From an uncultured Devosia sp. (GTDB taxonomy: Bacteria > Pseudomonadota > Alphaproteobacteria > Rhizobiales > Devosiaceae): a stretch of DNA of 64,000 bases. Positions 33,059 to 41,610 of this stretch are shown one piece after another. The notes under the pieces were generated by a model, which was not told the origin of the DNA, did no database searches, and saw only the letters and a program-made list of their open reading frames with translations. The stretch spans positions 4,095 through 68,094 of the forward strand of contig NZ_CAMLHM010000016.1 in the NCBI RefSeq assembly GCF_946479885.1, in the 5' to 3' direction. The position numbers were made by a program, and so were the translations under genes. The first letter of the stretch is position 1. Every line of letters begins with the position of its first letter.

Positions 33059-34104
33059 GCATCAAGGTCCTGGTCGTCGACGATTCGGCGCTGATCCGCG
33101 AAGTGCTGACCCGCATGCTGACGCGCGACGGCGACATCAACGTGGTGGGCACGGCGGTCGACCCGATGGATGCCCGCGAGAAGATCAAGCAGTTCAACCC
33201 CGATGTGGTGACGCTCGATATCGAAATGCCGGGCATGAACGGGCTGCAGTTTCTCGATAAGCTGATGCGCCTGCGGCCGACCCCGGTGGTGATGGTCTCG
33301 ACGCTGACCAAGAAGGGCGCCAGCGAAACGCTCCTGGCGCTCGAACTGGGCGCGGTGGATTTCGTGGCCAAGCCGAGCGCGGAGGCCGAGGGTGGCATCG
33401 AGGCATTCGGCGCCAACCTGCGCGACAAGATCCGCGCCGCGGCCAAGTCCGATGTGCGCGGGCGTTCCGCCGGTCGGGCCGAGGCTCCCAAGATCGCGGT
33501 CAAGACGGCGGCGGCGCCATTGGGTGCACTCATTGCCATCGGCGCTTCGACGGGCGGTGTCGAGGCGATCCGTGCGGTGCTCGCCAATATGCCGGTCGAC
33601 TGTCCGCCCATCGTCATCGCCCAGCACATGCCGGCGGGCTTCACCAGCCGGTTTGCGGCGCGGCTCGACGAAGTCTGCGAGCTCAAGGTGGTGGAAGCGG
33701 AAGACCGCATGCCGCTGCTGGCTGGCCATGCCTATGTGGCACGCGGCGATTATCACCTGCGCGTCGAGCGCTCGTCGGGGCAGCTCAAGACCCGCCTAAG
33801 CCAGGACGAACTGGAAAGCGGCCATCGGCCCAGCGTCGACGTGCTGTTTGAATCAGTCGCCAAGACCGTCGGTGCCATGGCCGTCGGCGCGATCCTCACC
33901 GGCATGGGCCGGGACGGTGCGCGCGGTCTCAAGATGATGCGTGATGCCGGCGCCTATACGGTCGGCCAAAGCCAGGCCTCTGCGCTGGTCTATGGCATGC
34001 CGCGGGTGGCCTTCGAGGAGGGGGCTGTGGTGGAACAGGCGCCGGTCGAAGCCATCGCGGCCCGGCTCGCCAATGCACTGGTGCGGCTCAAGTCGGCGGC
34101 CTGA
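33055..34104 (+). CDS. cheB: chemotaxis response regulator methylesterase CheB
   Basis: This 349-residue CheB has a receiver domain (Asp9, Asp10, phospho-acceptor Asp55) and a C-terminal methylesterase/deamidase domain. The catalytic triad is visible: Ser165 in I-G-A-S-T-G-G, His191 in A-Q-H-M-P-A-G-F-T and Asp287 in G-M-G-R-D-G-A-R-G. Phosphorylation by CheA would activate removal of receptor methyl groups. It is translationally coupled to cheR (ATGA). Confidence 0.97.
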   Translation: MSIKVLVVDDSALIREVLTRMLTRDGDINVVGTAVDPMDAREKIKQFNPDVVTLDIEMPGMNGLQFLDKLMRLRPTPVVMVSTLTKKGASETLLALELGAVDFVAKPSAEAEGGIEAFGANLRDKIRAAAKSDVRGRSAGRAEAPKIAVKTAAAPLGALIAIGASTGGVEAIRAVLANMPVDCPPIVIAQHMPAGFTSRFAARLDEVCELKVVEAEDRMPLLAGHAYVARGDYHLRVERSSGQLKTRLSQDELESGHRPSVDVLFESVAKTVGAMAVGAILTGMGRDGARGLKMMRDAGAYTVGQSQASALVYGMPRVAFEEGAVVEQAPVEAIAARLANALVRLKSAA

Positions 34105-34223
34105 GGCCGGTCGCACACAATGCCAAGTCCGAGGTTGAGAGATTTGTAACGCTTCTTGCCTAGTGTTTTCGGCAGAAGAATTGGGGTTTGCGGGCCCCAC
34201 GCGCCAGAAGGTGAAATACGACC

Positions 34224-34613
34224 ATGCCTAAAGCCAGCGCAGTCAGCGTCCTCATCGTCGACGACCAGCAGTCCATGCGCGGTATCTGCAAGTACATCCT
34301 CACCCAGCTCGGCTTCAAGGATATCATTGAGGCCAAGAGCGGTCGCGATGCATTGGGCAAGCTCGAAAAGTCCAATGTCGACCTGATCATTTCCGACTGG
34401 AACATGGAAGATATCGACGGGCTGACCCTGCTCAAGGTCATCCGCAAGCACCCGCGCACCCAGGCCATGCCATTCATCATGGCGACCGGCCGCTCGGACA
34501 AGGAGCAGGTCAAGGAAGCCATTTCCTTTGGCGTCAACAACTACATCATCAAGCCGTTCGACGCCTCGACCATGAAGAAGCGCATCGAGGCGGTGATCGG
34601 TGCTCTGAGCTAG
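34224..34613 (+). CDS. cheY2: chemotaxis response regulator CheY (second copy)
   Basis: This 129-residue receiver domain has acidic Asp13-Asp14, phospho-acceptor Asp58 (I-I-S-D-W-N-M), a conserved Thr in M-A-T-G-R and Lys in Y-I-I-K-P-F. The W-N-M after the phospho-site and the M-R-G-I-C-K segment are typical of the CheY that binds the flagellar switch in alphaproteobacteria. It lies 119 bp after cheB and is followed by a terminator, ending the che gene block. Confidence 0.95.
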   Translation: MPKASAVSVLIVDDQQSMRGICKYILTQLGFKDIIEAKSGRDALGKLEKSNVDLIISDWNMEDIDGLTLLKVIRKHPRTQAMPFIMATGRSDKEQVKEAISFGVNNYIIKPFDASTMKKRIEAVIGALS

Positions 34614-34637
34614 GGCTGTCACTCAGTCGTCGCAACG

Positions 34638-34660
34638 GGCCACCTTCGGGTGGCCTTTTT
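34638..34660 (+). terminator. Rho-independent terminator after cheY2
   Basis: GGCCACC-TTCG-GGTGGCC followed by TTTTT, 25 bp after the cheY2 stop; a textbook UUCG-type stem loop. Confidence 0.93.
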
Positions 34661-34741
34661 CGTTTCCTGGGAGCGATTTGGGCGGGCAAATGCCAAAACA
34701 GTCCAACAAAAGCTAAAACACTGGCTACGCCGGATTTATCC

Positions 34742-34756
34742 GTAACAAGTGATTAA
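34742..34756 (+). promoter_or_regulatory. CtrA-like site upstream of first tandem MCP
   Basis: GTAA-CAAGTGA-TTAA matches the TTAA-N7-TTAA layout in seven of eight positions, 140 bp before the MCP start at 34897. This is a weak, spacing-based match. Confidence 0.25.
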
Positions 34757-34896
34757 GTCGTCATGTGTATCGTTTGCATAGATTGGCGCCTGCCAATGAC
34801 GAGGGGGACGACTGCCAAGCATTCCGCGCCGTGCAAGGCGCAGGGTTCATCGCCTGAGCGATGGTGCGGCGGTCAGCGAGAAAGCTGGAGCATTCA

Positions 34897-37440
34897 ATGG
34901 GATTCCTGCCGCAACTGAAGATCGCGCAGAAGCTGCCGCTGGCGCTGGTCGGGTCGGCCTTGCTGGTGAGCGCGGGCGTGGGCATTGCGAGCTATCTGAT
35001 CGGGTCGGCGACGGTCGACCAATTGTCGCGTCGGCAGATCGAAACCATCGCCACCCAGACATCGGCGGAGCTGGGTTCCTATCTCGAGGGTATCGCCAAG
35101 GATCTGACGATCACCGCCTCGACGGAATCGACGCAGACCGTGCTGCGCGACCTCAACATCAACTGGGGCCAGTTCCTGACCGGTTCGCTGGCGACCGACC
35201 CGGTGGCGGCGCTGCAGACGGCCTATATCACCAACAATCCAGATCCGGCCAATCGCGAACTGCTCGACGTATCGACCGCCGAGAAGCGCACCAATTACGA
35301 TTTTACCCATTCCAAGATCCATCCCGCTTTCCGCCGGCAGCTGCAGGCGCGCGGCTATGCCGACCTGGTCGTGCTGAGCCCGACCGGCGACCTGGTCTAT
35401 TCGGTCAAGAAGCGCGACGACCTGGCGACCAATTTCGCCGCAGGTGGCCCGGGCGCCGAGACCGGCCTGGGCAAGGCGTTCCAGGCAGCTGCGGCGATGA
35501 CCGAAGGCGGGCAGGTGGCGTTCCAGGATTTTGCGGCCTATGGCCCGGCCGGCGGCCTGCCGGAAGGATTCATGGCCACGCCGGTCTTCGACAACCGGCA
35601 GAAGCTGGTGGGCGTTCTGGCCGCGGCCATCTCGACCGCCCCGGTCAATGCCATCATGAGCAGCAGCGAAGGCCTGGGCGAGACCGGCGAGAGCTTCTTT
35701 GTCGGTCCCGATTTCCTGATGCGCTCGGATTCGCGTTTCTCGGAAGCTGACGATGCGCTGGTCACCACTTTCCAGAACCCCGTCGTCGAGGCTGCACTTG
35801 CCGGTAACGAGGCAGTCGGCATGTCGTCGGACTATCGCGGCATGGATATGATCCTGACCGCGCAGCCGCTGACCTTTGGCGATGCCCATTGGGCCGTGGT
35901 GACCGCCGTGGGCGAGGCGGAGGCCTATGCCCCGATCACCGACATGCGCAACATGATGCTGGCCATCGGCGGCGGCCTGCTCGCCATCGCTGCAATTGCC
36001 GGCTACTTCTTTGCCCGCTCGGTCAGCCGCCCGATCAGCCGCCTGACCACGACGATGGAAGCGCTGGCCGACGGCGATCTTGATGTCGAGGTGCGCGGCG
36101 CCGATGGCAGGGACGAACTGGGCGCCATGGCCCGCGCCGTGGAAGTGTTCCGCGAGAACGGGCTCAAGATGGCGCAGATGACCGAGGCCGAGGCGGCGCA
36201 GATCATCCGCAGCCAGGCCGAACGTGCCGCCATGATGCAGGATCTGCAACGTGCCTTCGGCGCCGTGGTGGATGCCGCCATTGCCGGCGACTTCACCAAG
36301 CGGGTCGATGCGGAATTCCCCGATGACGAGCTCAATACGCTGGGCCGCTCCGTCAACAACCTGGTGGCGACGGTGGATCGCGGCCTGAGCGAAACGGGCA
36401 CGGTGCTGGCTGCGCTGGCCGAAACCGACCTGACCCGCCGCATGGAGGGCGACTACCAGGGGGCGTTCGCTACCCTTAAGGCGGATACCAATGCGGTGGC
36501 CGAAAAGCTGACCGATATCGTCGGCCAGCTCAAGGACACCTCGCGGACCCTCAAGACCGCCACGGGCGAAATCCTGTCGGGCGCCAACGACCTCTCCGAA
36601 CGCACCACCAAGCAGGCAGCGACGATCGAAGAGACTTCGGCAGCCATGGAGCAACTGGCGTCCACGGTGCTGCAGAATGCCGAGCGCGCCAAGGAAGCCA
36701 GCTCGGTCGCCTCAACCGTGACCCGCACGGCCGAAGAGGGCGGGCAGGTCATGCATCAGGCGACCGAGGCCATGGAACGCATCACCGCGTCCTCGGGCAA
36801 GATTTCCAACATCATTGGCCTGATCGACGACATCGCCTTCCAGACCAACCTTCTGGCCCTGAACGCTTCGGTGGAAGCGGCGCGCGCCGGCGATGCCGGC
36901 AAGGGCTTTGCCGTGGTGGCCGTCGAAGTGCGGCGCCTGGCGCAATCGGCGGCCAATGCGTCGAGCGAGGTCAAGGTGCTGATCGAGCAGTCGGCCGGCG
37001 AAGTGAAGGGCGGCTCGCGCCTCGTGCTCGACGCTGCTGCCAAGCTCGAGGCCATGGTTGCCGCGGCTCGGTCGTCCAATGAACTGATGAGCGGCATCGC
37101 CAAGGAAAGCCGGGAACAGGCCGGAGCGATCGACGAGGTCAATTCGGCGGTCCGCACCATGGACGAGATGACCCAGCACAATGCGGCGCTGGTGGAGGAA
37201 ATCAACGCTGCCATCGAGCAGACCGAGTCGCAGGCCACCGAACTTGATCGGATCGTCGACATCTTTGCCATCAACGAAGGCTCGGCCAAGTCGCCGCGCC
37301 GCGCTGCGCCGGTGCAAAATTCGCCGGTCAAAGCCATCGCCGAGGGCGCGCGCGGGCTGCAGGACAAGCTCAAGACCGTCGCCAAATCCTATCTCAGCCA
37401 TGGCAATGCTGCGGTGGACCAGGACTGGAACGAATTCTAG
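34897..37440 (+). CDS. methyl-accepting chemotaxis protein, double-Cache-like sensor (tandem MCP 1)
   Basis: This 847-residue receptor has TM1 at ~13-35, a ~310-residue periplasmic domain and TM2 at ~353-375. Two to three HAMP-type units follow (first ~376-430). The helical signalling domain has its conserved tip near residue 643 onward ([13 protein letters not shown]). The C-terminal D-Q-D-W-N-E-F is a W-x-x-F tether for CheR/CheB. The periplasmic region (Y-D-F-T-H-S-K-I-H-P-A-F-R) resembles that of tandem MCP 6. ATG 34897 follows GGAG. The ligand is unknown. A terminator follows. Confidence 0.92.
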   Translation: MGFLPQLKIAQKLPLALVGSALLVSAGVGIASYLIGSATVDQLSRRQIETIATQTSAELGSYLEGIAKDLTITASTESTQTVLRDLNINWGQFLTGSLATDPVAALQTAYITNNPDPANRELLDVSTAEKRTNYDFTHSKIHPAFRRQLQARGYADLVVLSPTGDLVYSVKKRDDLATNFAAGGPGAETGLGKAFQAAAAMTEGGQVAFQDFAAYGPAGGLPEGFMATPVFDNRQKLVGVLAAAISTAPVNAIMSSSEGLGETGESFFVGPDFLMRSDSRFSEADDALVTTFQNPVVEAALAGNEAVGMSSDYRGMDMILTAQPLTFGDAHWAVVTAVGEAEAYAPITDMRNMMLAIGGGLLAIAAIAGYFFARSVSRPISRLTTTMEALADGDLDVEVRGADGRDELGAMARAVEVFRENGLKMAQMTEAEAAQIIRSQAERAAMMQDLQRAFGAVVDAAIAGDFTKRVDAEFPDDELNTLGRSVNNLVATVDRGLSETGTVLAALAETDLTRRMEGDYQGAFATLKADTNAVAEKLTDIVGQLKDTSRTLKTATGEILSGANDLSERTTKQAATIEETSAAMEQLASTVLQNAERAKEASSVASTVTRTAEEGGQVMHQATEAMERITASSGKISNIIGLIDDIAFQTNLLALNASVEAARAGDAGKGFAVVAVEVRRLAQSAANASSEVKVLIEQSAGEVKGGSRLVLDAAAKLEAMVAAARSSNELMSGIAKESREQAGAIDEVNSAVRTMDEMTQHNAALVEEINAAIEQTESQATELDRIVDIFAINEGSAKSPRRAAPVQNSPVKAIAEGARGLQDKLKTVAKSYLSHGNAAVDQDWNEF

Positions 37441-37464
37441 CTCGCTTCTGCTGCAAGGCATGAG

Positions 37465-37489
37465 GGGCGCCCAGGTGGGCGCCCTTTTT
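37465..37489 (+). terminator. Rho-independent terminator after tandem MCP 1
   Basis: GGGCGCCC-AGGT-GGGCGCCC followed by TTTTT, 24 bp after the stop codon. Confidence 0.93.
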
Positions 37490-37711
37490 GTTTGAGCAGC
37501 ACGCTCTTCTCAGAGCGGTGCACCAGCTGTCCCAAGCCGGTTTGGCCCGTAAAATGAAAACGGGACGATCTTCGTTGGTGAATTTGCCCTCGATTTTCAC
37601 CCAGGACGGTCGGTTGTGAAAATGAGTTCACGCTAAGTCATTGTAATGTTTAATTAAATTGACTAACCTAGGCTTCCCGACACGCAATCATGACGTCGTC
37701 GGGGGACCCGC

Positions 37712-39307
37712 ATGTTCAAGTCCATCTCTGCCTTTTTTGGTCGACTGAGCCTGAGGTTCATCATCTCGGCACTGGTGATCGTGGCCATCGTCGCCTCGAT
37801 CAGCATAGTCGCCGTCGGTATCTACTTCAATTTCAGCACGGCGATGATCCAGCAGGGCCGGGACCGTCAGGCGGCCAATCTGCGGACCGCGGCGACGATC
37901 TTTGCCAGCACCACCAATTCGGCAGGCGGTACAGTGGTCAACTGGGGCGAGGGCGATGAACTGGGCAAGGTGACGCTGTGGGCGCTGCTGCCGTTCTTCG
38001 ACACCGTGCTGGTCGATGGCATTTCCCGCGTCACTGGCGCGGAAACGGCCATCTACATCACCGACAAGGACAGCAAGGAACTGGTGGTCAACACCACGAC
38101 GCTGAAGACGGCGGCAGGCGACAGCGCCAAGGGCGCGATCCTGGACCCGGCAGGGCCAGTGATGACGGCGCTGGCCGCGGGCAATTCGTGGTTTGGTGAG
38201 GAGACCCTCGAGGGCCAGCGCTATTTTACCGCCTATCACCCGGTGCTGCGAGAGGACGGCGCACTGGCCGGGGCGCTGTTCGTGGGCGAACAGGTGTCCG
38301 CCATCGAGGCATCGCTTACTGGCATGATGATGTTGATGCTGACGGTGGCGGCGGTGACGACGGCAGTGCTGGGCGTGGCCGGCTATGTGCTCAGTCTGAT
38401 GATCACCCGGCCGATTCCGCGCATTGCGGGTGCCATGGAAGCGATCGCCGAGGGGCATTTCGAGACCGAGGTGCCCTATACCGCGCGCGGCAATGAGGTG
38501 GGCGCCATGGCCCGCGCCGTAGAGGTGTTCCGTGACAACGGGCTGCGGGTCAGCCAGATGACCGAGGCCGAAGCCGCCCGCATTGTCGCCGACCAGGAAA
38601 ACCGGCAGAAGATGATGAGCGAACTGCAATCGGCCTTTGGCCTGGTGGTCGATGCGGCGGTGGCGGGCGACTTCACGCGGCAGGTGGCGGTGGAGTTCCC
38701 CGACCCCGAGCTCAACGGGCTGGCGGGCAGTGTCAACAACCTGGTCTCGACCTTCAATCGCGGTGTGACCGAAATCGGTGATGTGCTGGGCGCGCTGGCC
38801 AATACCGACCTGACGCAGCGCATGGACGGCGATTACGAAGGCGCGTTCGCCGCGCTGAAATCGGACATCAATGCGGTTGCCGACAAGCTCACCGAGGTGG
38901 TGGGCCAGTTGCGCAATACGTCGGGGACACTCAAGACCGCCACCGGCGAGATCCTGAGCGGCGCCAACGACCTCTCCGAACGCACCACCAAGCAGGCGGC
39001 GACGATCGAAGAGACGTCGGCGGCCATGGAGCAGCTTGCGAGTACCGTGCTGCAGAATGCCGAGCGCGCCAAGGAAGCCAGCTCGGTTGCCGCGACCGTG
39101 ACCCGGACCGCCGAAGAAGGTGGCCAGGTGATGCATCAGGCCACCGAGCTCGACCGCATCGTCGCCGTCTTTGCCGTGGCTCAGGCGCCAGTTCGGGTAA
39201 CCCAGCCAGCGGGCGCCCGCGGCCTGCAACACAAGCTCAAATCGGCCACGAAGTCTTATGGCGTGCACGGCAATGCAGCCCTCAATACTGACTGGACCGG
39301 GTTCTAG
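37712..39307 (+). CDS. MCP lacking the signalling tip by in-frame deletion (tandem MCP 2)
   Basis: A 531-residue receptor with TM1 ~17-40, a single-Cache-like sensor (~45-200) close to that of tandem MCP 3, TM2 ~205-231 and HAMP units. Its methylation-helix segment matches the other MCPs up to V-M-H-Q-A-T-E (residues 473-479), then jumps directly to L-D-R-I-V near the C-terminus. Compared with MCP 1, about 158 residues (474 bp) are missing, including the whole kinase-contact hairpin and the returning helix. The jump falls within a CAGGC-ACCGA sequence present at both ends in paralogues. The W-x-x-F tail (D-W-T-G-F) remains. It cannot activate CheA in the usual way. Confidence 0.85.
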   Translation: MFKSISAFFGRLSLRFIISALVIVAIVASISIVAVGIYFNFSTAMIQQGRDRQAANLRTAATIFASTTNSAGGTVVNWGEGDELGKVTLWALLPFFDTVLVDGISRVTGAETAIYITDKDSKELVVNTTTLKTAAGDSAKGAILDPAGPVMTALAAGNSWFGEETLEGQRYFTAYHPVLREDGALAGALFVGEQVSAIEASLTGMMMLMLTVAAVTTAVLGVAGYVLSLMITRPIPRIAGAMEAIAEGHFETEVPYTARGNEVGAMARAVEVFRDNGLRVSQMTEAEAARIVADQENRQKMMSELQSAFGLVVDAAVAGDFTRQVAVEFPDPELNGLAGSVNNLVSTFNRGVTEIGDVLGALANTDLTQRMDGDYEGAFAALKSDINAVADKLTEVVGQLRNTSGTLKTATGEILSGANDLSERTTKQAATIEETSAAMEQLASTVLQNAERAKEASSVAATVTRTAEEGGQVMHQATELDRIVAVFAVAQAPVRVTQPAGARGLQHKLKSATKSYGVHGNAALNTDWTGF

Positions 39308-39511
39308 ACACTCAGGGTCGGGGCGCTCCGGACGCCCTGACTGCCCGATTTGCCGACAAATGTGCATCCAGCGAGGCAAATCGTCATCGGAAACGATGCC
39401 GGCGCGCTCATGAACAACATTCGATTAACCGCTATCCCGTAATTTTCCACATCAATAGGTCCGCTGACGCGCGATGAATTCGCCGCGTGCGGGTGTCGGG
39501 GGGAAACGAGC

Positions 39512-41593
39512 ATGCGCAAGTTATTTGGGGTCTTTGGCAATATCAGGATGACGACGGCCATTGCCGCCCTGGTCCTGGTTTCGATCATCGGCTCGATCGC
39601 CGCAGTATCGGGGGCGATCTATCTCAACCTGCACGCCCAATCGATTACCGACAGCAAGGCGCAGCAGGAGACCAATCTTGCCGTGGCGGCGACCATCCTC
39701 GAACGGCGCATTTCAGGCTCCGTCCTGAACTGGACCGAAGAGGGGACGATGGATGCCTTCCAGAGCTGGGCCATCCCCCCATTCTACGACAGTGAGATCA
39801 TCGACTCGGTGACCCGTGTCACCCGGCAGGACGCCACGATCTACGTGCTGGACTCGGCCACGCAGAACCTGGTGGGCAAGACCACGAGCCTGGCCGCGGC
39901 CGACGGCACGCGCGTTGCCGACCTGACGCTGGATGCGACCAGCCCGGCCTATGCCGCAATCATTGCCGGCGAGCCCTTCGTGGGCGCGCTGCCGATCAAT
40001 GGCACGAGCTATTTTGCCGCCCTGCAGCCCATCGAGAAAATGAGCGGCGAAGTCATGGGCGCCATCTTCGTGGGGACCCCGATGGCCAATGTCCAGGCCG
40101 CCGCCGCTGGCGTGCTGGGACTAATCCTGATGGTGGGCGGGCTGGTTACGGTCGGCCTGGGGCTGATTGGCCTGTTGCTGTCGCGCCTGATCACCAAGCC
40201 GATCCCCAAGCTGGCCACTTCCATGCAGGCCATTGCCGAGGGCAATTACGAGGCCGACGTACCCTATACGCAGCAGGGCAACGAAGTGGGCGCCATGGCC
40301 CGTGCCGTCGAGATATTCCGCCAGAACGGGCTGCGCGTCAGCCAGATGACCGAGGCCGAAGCCGCCCGCATCATCGCCGACCAGGAAAACCGGCAGAAGA
40401 TGATGAGCGAGTTGCAGTCTGCCTTTGGCGAGGTGGTCGATGCGGCCGTCGCCGGCGACTTCTCGCGGCAGGTCGCGGCGGAGTTCCCCGATCCGGAGCT
40501 CAACGCACTGGCAGCCGGCGTCAACAATCTCGTGCGGACATTCAATCGCGGCGTGAGCGAGATCGGCCAGGTGCTGGGCGCCATGGCCGATACCGATCTC
40601 ACGCAACGCATGGAGGGCGAGTATGAAGGCGCCTTTGCCACGCTCAAGAGCGACATCAACGCGGTGGCCGACAAGCTGACCGAGGTGGTTGGCCAGCTGC
40701 GCCACACCTCAGGCTCGCTCAAGACCGCGACGGGCGAAATTCTCTCCGGCGCCAACGACCTGTCCGAGCGCACCACCAAGCAGGCGGCGACGATCGAAGA
40801 GACCTCGGCGGCCATGGAACAGCTGGCTGGCACTGTGCTCAAGAACGCCCAGCGGGCCAAGGATGCGAGCGCCAATGCCGCCCAGGTTACCCGGACCGCC
40901 GAGGAAGGCGGGCAGGTGATGGATGCGGCGACCTCTGCCATGGAGCGCATCACCCAGTCTTCAGCCAAGATCTCCAACATTATCGGCATGATCGACGATA
41001 TCGCCTTCCAGACCAACCTCTTGGCGCTGAACGCTTCGGTGGAAGCCGCTCGTGCTGGCGATGCCGGCAAGGGCTTTGCCGTGGTGGCCGTGGAAGTGCG
41101 ACGCCTGGCGCAGTCGGCGGCGCAGGCCTCCAGCGAGGTCAAGGTGCTGATCGAGCAGTCGGCGGGCGAGGTCAATGCCGGCTCCAAGCTGGTGGGTGAT
41201 GCCGCCGGCAAACTCAAGGCGATGCTGGAGGCAGCGCGCGGCAATAACGGGCTGCTCGAATCGATCGCCAATGACAGCCGCGAACAGGCCTCGGCCATCG
41301 ACGAAGTGACGACTGCAGTCCGCACCATGGACGAGATGACCCAGCACAATGCGGCGCTGGTGGAAGAGACCAACGCGGCCATCGAGCAGACCGAGGCGCA
41401 GGCCACCGAACTCGACCGGATCGTCGATGTGTTCCGCATCAACAACCACGACGCGCCGGCCATCCGGCACGAGCGCCGGCCTGCGGCGGCCGGTGGTGGT
41501 GCGCGCGACCTGCAGCAGCGGCTGGCTGCAGCCTCGGGCAACCTCATGACCCATGGCAATGCTGCCGTGGCCCCCGACTGGAACGAATTCTAG
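39512..41593 (+). CDS. methyl-accepting chemotaxis protein, single-Cache-like sensor (tandem MCP 3)
   Basis: This 693-residue receptor has TM1 ~17-39, a ~150-residue periplasmic domain of single-Cache type ([28 protein letters not shown]) and TM2 ~200-226. HAMP units, a full signalling hairpin ([10 protein letters not shown]) and tail A-P-D-W-N-E-F follow. Its sensor is clearly related to that of tandem MCP 2, so it can serve as the intact reference for that gene. The ligand is unknown. The start follows a GGGGG run and fits the TM1 position. Confidence 0.92.
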   Translation: MRKLFGVFGNIRMTTAIAALVLVSIIGSIAAVSGAIYLNLHAQSITDSKAQQETNLAVAATILERRISGSVLNWTEEGTMDAFQSWAIPPFYDSEIIDSVTRVTRQDATIYVLDSATQNLVGKTTSLAAADGTRVADLTLDATSPAYAAIIAGEPFVGALPINGTSYFAALQPIEKMSGEVMGAIFVGTPMANVQAAAAGVLGLILMVGGLVTVGLGLIGLLLSRLITKPIPKLATSMQAIAEGNYEADVPYTQQGNEVGAMARAVEIFRQNGLRVSQMTEAEAARIIADQENRQKMMSELQSAFGEVVDAAVAGDFSRQVAAEFPDPELNALAAGVNNLVRTFNRGVSEIGQVLGAMADTDLTQRMEGEYEGAFATLKSDINAVADKLTEVVGQLRHTSGSLKTATGEILSGANDLSERTTKQAATIEETSAAMEQLAGTVLKNAQRAKDASANAAQVTRTAEEGGQVMDAATSAMERITQSSAKISNIIGMIDDIAFQTNLLALNASVEAARAGDAGKGFAVVAVEVRRLAQSAAQASSEVKVLIEQSAGEVNAGSKLVGDAAGKLKAMLEAARGNNGLLESIANDSREQASAIDEVTTAVRTMDEMTQHNAALVEETNAAIEQTEAQATELDRIVDVFRINNHDAPAIRHERRPAAAGGGARDLQQRLAAASGNLMTHGNAAVAPDWNEF

Positions 41594-41610
41594 CCAACAG
41601 GCGATCGTCA

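Noticed and set aside
34861..34896. Upstream start (ATG 34861) for tandem MCP 1
   Set aside because: GGAG sits at proper distance from ATG 34897 and TM1 is then positioned as in the other MCPs.
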